Assembly (NCBI RefSeq): GCF_038396675.1
Contig: NC_088931.1
Coordinates: forward strand, 62,264,501 to 62,328,500
DNA from: Hydra vulgaris
Lineage: Eukaryota; Cnidaria; Hydrozoa; Anthoathecata; Hydridae
Reading direction: 5' to 3'
Length of the DNA stretch: 64,000 nt
The position numbers and the translations under genes were made by a program. The first letter of the stretch is position 1. Each line of letters begins with the position of its first letter. This document shows positions 58,379 through 64,000 of this stretch, piece by piece. The notes beneath the pieces are model-generated. The model saw only the letters and a program-made list of their open reading frames with translations, did no database searches and was not told the DNA's origin.

Positions 58379-60287
58379 CACGGCGTTAATTTTTGGCCAA
58401 AAAATTTTTCAGCGCGAATTGTTCGCGTGCCTATTAACTAAGTGTCGTGTAGACTGGAATATTTTTACGTTTGGTTCAGTCTACACTAAAACATGCAGTT
58501 AAGTTATCAAGGATTATGGTTTAATTGGTCAAAAGTTGAATGTTTTAAGAGGGTAATATGTTGAAATAGGAGTTATATTTTTTGTTCATGGAAGAATATA
58601 TGTATTTTTACACATTCATCGTATTATTTTATTCATAATAAATATGTCTACAAAAGGATGCTCGATAAACCACTATGTTACCTCTTCTATACACACAGCT
58701 TTACATTTGAAATTGATACTTACATTAATATCTTTCTTTTTAGCTAGAGATTTTGAAAGTTAATAAATTTTGAAATATCTTATTTTTTCTTGTAAAAATT
58801 GATATTTTTGATTTTCAAAAAGTCTTAAAACCTAAAATAATGAATTAACTTTAAAATCTCTAACTAAATATGGACCTAACACACTAATGACTATTTGGGG
58901 AATTTTTTTATAAATGAAGTAAAAGATAAGTAAGAGTTTATCTCTGATGTTTTTATGTGACTTTTTGAATAATTTTCAGAAAACTGGCAGCCATTTTAAA
59001 AAAATATTTTTTTATCATCTGATTAAAAAACAAACAAACAACTTTTAAGGTATCACAGATGTAATGACTTGCAAGGCTGCATGGTTTTTTATTAAAAAAT
59101 GTGTGCTGGCAAACATCAAAAAGAATGTGCTAGCAACAAATTTTTTGGTTTCATTTTATTTCTGAAAATCCTTTTGCATTTTGATTATATCTCGATTTCA
59201 GAAATTATATTTGTTCAAATTAATGAATATATTTTTTTAGACTTGGATTTTATTTATATCATTTCAAGATATTTTTATATAACCTTCATAAAAAAGATAT
59301 TCAAAATATGAAAATAATTAGTTTCTATTTGTTTTTATAAATATTACCTGTTTTAAAAATATCAATAAGATGACACCTTTCTTAATTTTATGCTCTTTTT
59401 TTTTTTTTTTTTTTTAAATTAAGTTGTAGATGTATATAGTAGTTCCATTGGTTTAAGGTTAAGTTATTATATTGGTTTAAGAATAAATTATTCTATTGGT
59501 TTAAGATTAAGTTAAGGTTAGCTATTTAATCCACAACATACCTTAAGCTAGGCTGTTCAACACACTATGCAAATTACAGCGTGTGTAGATTTATGAAATA
59601 GAGTTTACAAATTGAATGAAAATAGAACATAAATGATAAATTGATAGGACAGTAGTAATTTTTTATTTTTGTTTTTTAGGTATTGACAGGCTGAACTTAA
59701 CGACTTACTTCCCTGCAACAAAATCAAAAGAACCTTCTACAAACTACAAACCAATTTAAAATAATTTTTATAGCAGCATTTTCTAAGAAGAATTTTCCTT
59801 TTATTTTATTTACTAATTAGATTACTTGTATTTCATAATTTCTTTAAATTATTTTTGGAAATTGTTTAATTCTAGTGTTTTACAAAACTTTAAGTTTTAA
59901 AAATTATTTTACTATAGATTTTTAGTTTTTTAATAATTAATTTTTATTCAGAAGTACAATTATAACTGGAGTGTCCGATTTTTGTAATATTTTTCTGCAA
60001 ATATCAATTCGATATTATGTTATCAATGTGAAAGTATAATCTCAAGATATAATTAAAAAAATAGTAGGATGAGGTACGTAAACTTGCGCTTTGTTTTCTT
60101 ATAAATAAAATTCAAGTTTAGCGCAAAATGTCTGTACCGATAGAAACCGCTCGCAAAACTTCTAATATTGATTGGTCTATTAAAATTTAGCTGTTATTTT
60201 TATACGGTTTCCACTTATTTTGACTGTAAGTGTGATAGCACGCGCAAACTGGCAATCGGGAGATTTTTGAACAAAAATTAACGCCGC
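58379..60287 (+). mobile_element. probable TTAA-flanked transposon remnant
   Basis: TTAA at 58375-58378 and 60288-60291. Inverted ends share GGCGTTAATTTTTG--CAAAAA and, inside, GCGCG(T/A)-type motifs and a GTGTxG/AxxCAxACT region at lower similarity. About 1.9 kb. One possible terminal exon (59682-59756) lies inside. It shows no obvious relation to the 14.3-kb TTAA element. Confidence 0.5.
59682..59756 (+). pseudogene. possible terminal exon of an unidentified gene
   Basis: After the strong acceptor TTTTTGTTTTTTAG the frame IDRLNLTTYFPATKSKEPST NYKPI ends in TAA. It is short and no other exon was recognised nearby, so it may be a transposon gene remnant or chance. Confidence 0.25.
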
Positions 60288-60435
60288 TTAAAGCTAAATA
60301 TAGAATTCCATAACATACCGCAGTTATAATATATTAAATTATATGATTATATTTATTATTATAATATATAGTTATATTATCAAATTGTATAAATTATATT
60401 ATTATCCAATTATAATATATTAAATTATACTTTAC

Positions 60436-61720
60436 ATGAACCAATACGGCTTCAAGAGAAACAACTCTACAGAACATGCAATAATTTATCTCACTCGAAG
60501 CATAACTATAATGCAATAATTTATCTCACTCGAAGCATAACTATAATGCAATAATTTATCTCACTCGAAGCAAAACATTTGAAAAATCAGAACTTACTTT
60601 AGACGTTTTTATAGACTTATCTAATGCATTTGACCCAATTGACCATGAAATACTTTTACAAAACTTAAATATTATGGTATTACTGGAAAAGCTTTAATGT
60701 TACTTAAAAGTTACCTAAAAGATCGCAAACAATATGTCCACGTCGAAGGATCTTCTTTACCTTACTTTCTAAATATAACCTTTGGAGTTCCACAAGGATC
60801 TATACTAGGACCCCTATTGTTTCTAATTTATGTAAATGATCTCCATAAAGCCTCAAAATTAACAACAATCATGTATGCTGATGATACTAACCTCTTCTTA
60901 TCATGTAATAGTATCAATAAACTTTTTAATAAATATTGAGTTAACAAAAATCTCTAATTGGTTCAAATCAAACAGACTATCACTCAATATTGAAAAGACT
61001 AAATGGTTCTCCTTTTATCCAGCATTTAAAAAGTGTTTACTCCCAAGTGATATGCCTGTACTTTATATTCATGATATTCAAATAAAAAGAGTATCGTCTA
61101 CAAACTTTAGGTATTATTATGAAAATCTATCTTGGAAAAATCACATCAGAAACTTATGTAATAAAATTGCAAAAAGTATTGGAGTCTTGTATAAAGTAAG
61201 AAGCGTTTTGAATAAATATCTACTAATTCAACTTTATTACACTATTATACATTGTCATATTAATTATGCTAATATCGCGTGGGGAAGCGCTTACAAAAGT
61301 AATTTAAAGCCACTTTATTGTCAACAGAAGCACATTGCACGACTTAAATAAATTTCAAAGATCGTCTTACTCACTCAAAACCTCTCTTAATTAATATGAA
61401 TAATCTTAATATACATCAAGTGTATGTTTTTAATGTTCATTGTTTAATGTACAAGTGTAAAACCAACTCTTCTCCAACCTCCGTTCTTAATTTATATTTG
61501 TTAAAAGAAAAAAAAAAATTCTTTAAGAAGTTATAATTCTATTAAACAACCAGTTATCCAAACAAACTTTGGTAAAACCTGTATTTCATTTCGTGGAGCT
61601 TTCTTATGGAACAATATTGTGTTAAAAAAATTTTGATTTTTCTCATGAGTGGAGTAATTTTTTATTTAAAAGAAAACTTAAAGAAGTAATTTTTTCAATA
61701 GGTAATATACTTACATACTT
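60436..61720 (+). pseudogene. LINE-B second copy, 5'-truncated RT
   Basis: Starts MNQYGFKRNNSTEHAI and continues VFIDLSNAFDPIDHEIL, LKSYLKDRKQYVHVEGSS, FGVPQGSILGPLLFLIYVND, IMYADDTNLFLS (intact YADD), a frameshift, SLNIEKTKWFSFYP, SKSIGVLYKVRSVLN-like sequence and YANIAWGS. It matches the LINE-B copy at 39679-40905 throughout. A 35-bp tandem triplication near its start (60476-60575) shifts the frame, and later frameshifts follow near 61350, 61520 and 61620. Confidence 0.85.
60476..60575. repeat. 35-bp tandem triplication inside an RT sequence
   Basis: ATGCAATAATTTATCTCACT and CGAAGCATAACTATA, repeated at 60476, 60511 and 60546 with no change until the last 5-6 bases. Confidence 0.95.
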
Positions 61721-61890
61721 TTAAATTATACTTAGCTCCTATATACCTAAATATTGATTTATTTTATTCAATATTAATTTAAATTTACTATTTATATACA
61801 TTTACTTGAATACAATTGAAGGTTGCATTGACTGCGATATTTGGTTTATATATATTTTACTTTATTAACGCTATATGTATACGTATGTAT

Positions 61891-61892
<2 letters not shown>

Positions 61893-61934
<42 letters not shown>

Positions 61935-62029
61935 GTGTGCGTGCATGTATGTATATGTATATGTGTTTATATGTGTATGTGTATGTGTATATATGTATAT
62001 GGATATATATATGTGTTTATATGTATATG

Positions 62030-62093
<64 letters not shown>

Positions 62094-62187
62094 TGTATAT
62101 ATACATACATAAGTGTATTTATGTGTGTATATGTATGTATGTATGCATGTATGTATGCATGAATGTATGTATGTATACATGTGGGTA

Positions 62188-62234
<47 letters not shown>

Positions 62235-62360
62235 ATGTCTGTATGTATGTATGTATGTATGTATGTATGTATGTATGTATGTATGTATGTATGTATGTAT
62301 GTATGTATGTATGTATGTATGTATGTATGAATGTATGTATGTATGTATGTATATGTGTAA
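61893..62360. repeat. compound microsatellite cluster
   Basis: (GT)n 61893-61940, mixed TATG/TGTA, (TA)n 62040-62090, (GTCT)n about 62190-62235, then (GTAT)n to about 62352. Long Tyr/Val/Cys 'proteins' on both strands are artefacts. Confidence 0.97.
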
Positions 62361-63083
62361 GTATGTATATATCTGGATATGTGTACGTGTATATGTGTGT
62401 ATGTGTATATGTGTGTGCGTTTGTATGTGTATGTGCATATTCATAAACCTTTATACCAGAAGAGTAGCATTGTACAGATGTATCGCAGAAGAGGTAACAT
62501 TGTTACAGACGAAGAAAGAACATGAAATTACATTACAAGTATTTGATCAATATTTATCAATATAATACAGATTAATACTATAAAACGAAAAAAGTAACAT
62601 CCTAAATATTTATTCTTTATTGTTGACCTTGTAAATATACTTTAAAGAAGAAAAAAAAAACAAAAAAAAAACATGCAACTCATGGAGAAATTAATCGTAA
62701 ATATAGAAAATGAAGTAGAAAAACACAATTGAAATATCAAATTATAATCATTGAATAAAGATTACTTGACCATATATTTTGATTTTGAGAAAATGAAATT
62801 TATCTAAAAATTACAAACAAAAGTCGTATGAGACAGTCATTTGGAAGGCTATGTAATTTCGTTGCAAGCACCTTTAAACAAGCAACTTAAAACTATAACG
62901 AAAGAAATGTCTAAGTTTCAACTGCGGTTCTCTGTGACAAGACCTTAGGTCTTCTTAGAGTGTCCGCATTTTTTATATTTACCCTTAACTTTTTCAAGTG
63001 TAATTTTTATCTTTTATATTGGTATCTTAAACGTTTGTATTTTAAACCATCCGCTTTACACTAATTTTTTGGTTTTGAGATTT
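62361..63083. other. no gene recognised
   Basis: AT-rich. GCGGTTCTCTGTGACAAGAC with GTCTTCTTAGAG (62925-62962) resembles part of the SINE-1 body. Confidence 0.4.
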
Positions 63084-63086
63084 TAG

Positions 63087-63202
<116 letters not shown>

Positions 63203-63232
63203 AGGAGCGAAGTTGTAATTTAAGTTAGAACA

Positions 63233-63272
63233 TTTTTTTCAAAAAAACCGACGTCGGTTTTTTTGAAAAAAA
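63233..63272. repeat. 40-bp perfect palindrome
   Basis: Each arm is T7, C, A7, CCGAC; the centre is GACGTC with no spacer. Confidence 0.95.
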
Positions 63273-63767
63273 ATGAAGTTTTTGTTTTTGAACAAGTCAG
63301 GGCGATTTTATTTCATAAACTAATTAGACAAAAGAAAGCGTGTAAATAGCAAAAAAAGAAATAAAATTTCAATATTTATTTTTAATATCTTTATTAATAG
63401 CGACTCTATAAAAATAAATTCATTTTGAAATAAGTTTCTTAATTTTGGAGAACTTTGTTTTTATTGTTCATGGTAAATCCTTGACTATAGGTGAGAAACA
63501 TTACATACTGAAAGATCTAAATTGCCACTTAAATTTAATCCTAACTTTTAAATGTCGCTACGTTTGAAAATTAACATTGCAATATGTAGCAATGAGCCAT
63601 TTATCATGAAAGAGAAACGAAAACTGAATCTAGTGTCAATCAAAAATGCAAAATCAGTGTGAAGATTCACTTGTATTTGAAAACATAAAATTTTAAATTG
63701 TATTGAGATTAGAAAAAAAATTAGAATACCCAGTGGGTTTAAGACGCGTTTAAACGGTATAAAACAC

Positions 63768-63832
63768 GCTTTCCGCGATGCTCAGTCTGTGTTAAGACCG
63801 TAAAAACTTCTTGGAGCACCTAAATAACCAAA
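63768..63832 (+). mobile_element. SINE-1 fragment (5'-truncated)
   Basis: CGCTTTCCGCGATGCTCAGT, then GTGTTAAGACCGT, CTTCTTGGAGCACCTAAATA and ACCAAA. It matches the SINE-1 body and tail at about 24008-24060 (TTTCGCGGTGCTCTGTGACA, CACCTAAATAAC). The tRNA head is missing. Confidence 0.65.
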
Positions 63833-64000
63833 TGAAAATTCAAGTCATCTTCAAGAGGTATAAAGATCCATTTTAGACATGAACGTGTTGATCATTTTGT
63901 AAAGCAGCTTGAGATCTGAATAAATACCATTTGCATCTTGGATTGAGTAGAATGACAATTTAACATTGTTCTCTTTTTTCAATTGCTGAAAAACGTTTTT

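Noticed and set aside
61816-62565. Long open frames on both strands rich in Tyr, Val, Cys and Thr
   Set aside because: They are translations of GT, TATG, GTCT and TA microsatellites.

Overview
This is an AT-rich (roughly three quarters A+T) animal nuclear sequence. Short spliced introns with GT/AG ends, long (TA)n microsatellites and a mix of LINE, Tc1/mariner, pogo/Tigger, hAT, CACTA and TTAA-target transposons suggest a cnidarian, most likely Hydra; the organism is inferred from this character, not from a diagnostic marker. No bacterial, viral or organellar genes were seen.

Only two host genes are clear. OSTC, the oligosaccharyltransferase complex subunit, lies on the minus strand in four exons (18928 down to 10530) with a 7.7-kb second intron. 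DPH2, a diphthamide synthesis subunit, is an intact single-exon minus-strand gene (32698-31268). Nearly everything else is mobile DNA in various stages of decay.

Region by region: 0.3-1.1 kb LINE ORF1; 1.3-4.8 kb DNA transposon with 144-bp terminal inverted repeats (TIRs) and a spliced, broken gene; 5.3-6.0 kb reverse-transcriptase fragment; 6.4-8.5 kb Tc1-like element flanked by (TA)n repeats and carrying a heat-shock-element-like promoter; 8.9-9.1 kb tandem repeat; 10.5-18.9 kb OSTC, whose intron 2 holds a 279-bp tandem repeat, a broken gene of an unrecognised dispersed family ('family B') and a hAT element with a perfect 8-bp target-site duplication (TSD); 19.7-21.0 kb mariner-like element; 22.2-30.8 kb a broken pogo/Tigger element that contains a hAT element (itself holding a SINE) and a LINE; 31.3-32.7 kb DPH2; 33.5-36.9 kb long-TIR transposon holding a palindromic MITE and a SINE.

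From 38.9 to 57.4 kb the insertions are stacked. A LINE ('LINE-B', minus strand, 39189-56770) lies between two pieces of family B. The LINE is split by a 14.3-kb transposon (41270-55573) with about 640-bp TIRs and TTAA duplications. That transposon's own gene is split by an 8.3-kb CACTA/EnSpm-type element (44567-52831), which carries a transposase, a second multi-exon gene, a MITE and a degenerate repeat array. Joining the flanks at TTAA restores the LINE reading frame, and joining the flanks of the CACTA element with a 2-bp duplication restores the frame of the TTAA element, so the order of insertion can be read from the sequence.

From 57.4 to 64 kb there is another TTAA-flanked element with decayed TIRs, a second LINE-B copy, dense microsatellites, a 40-bp perfect palindrome and SINE fragments.
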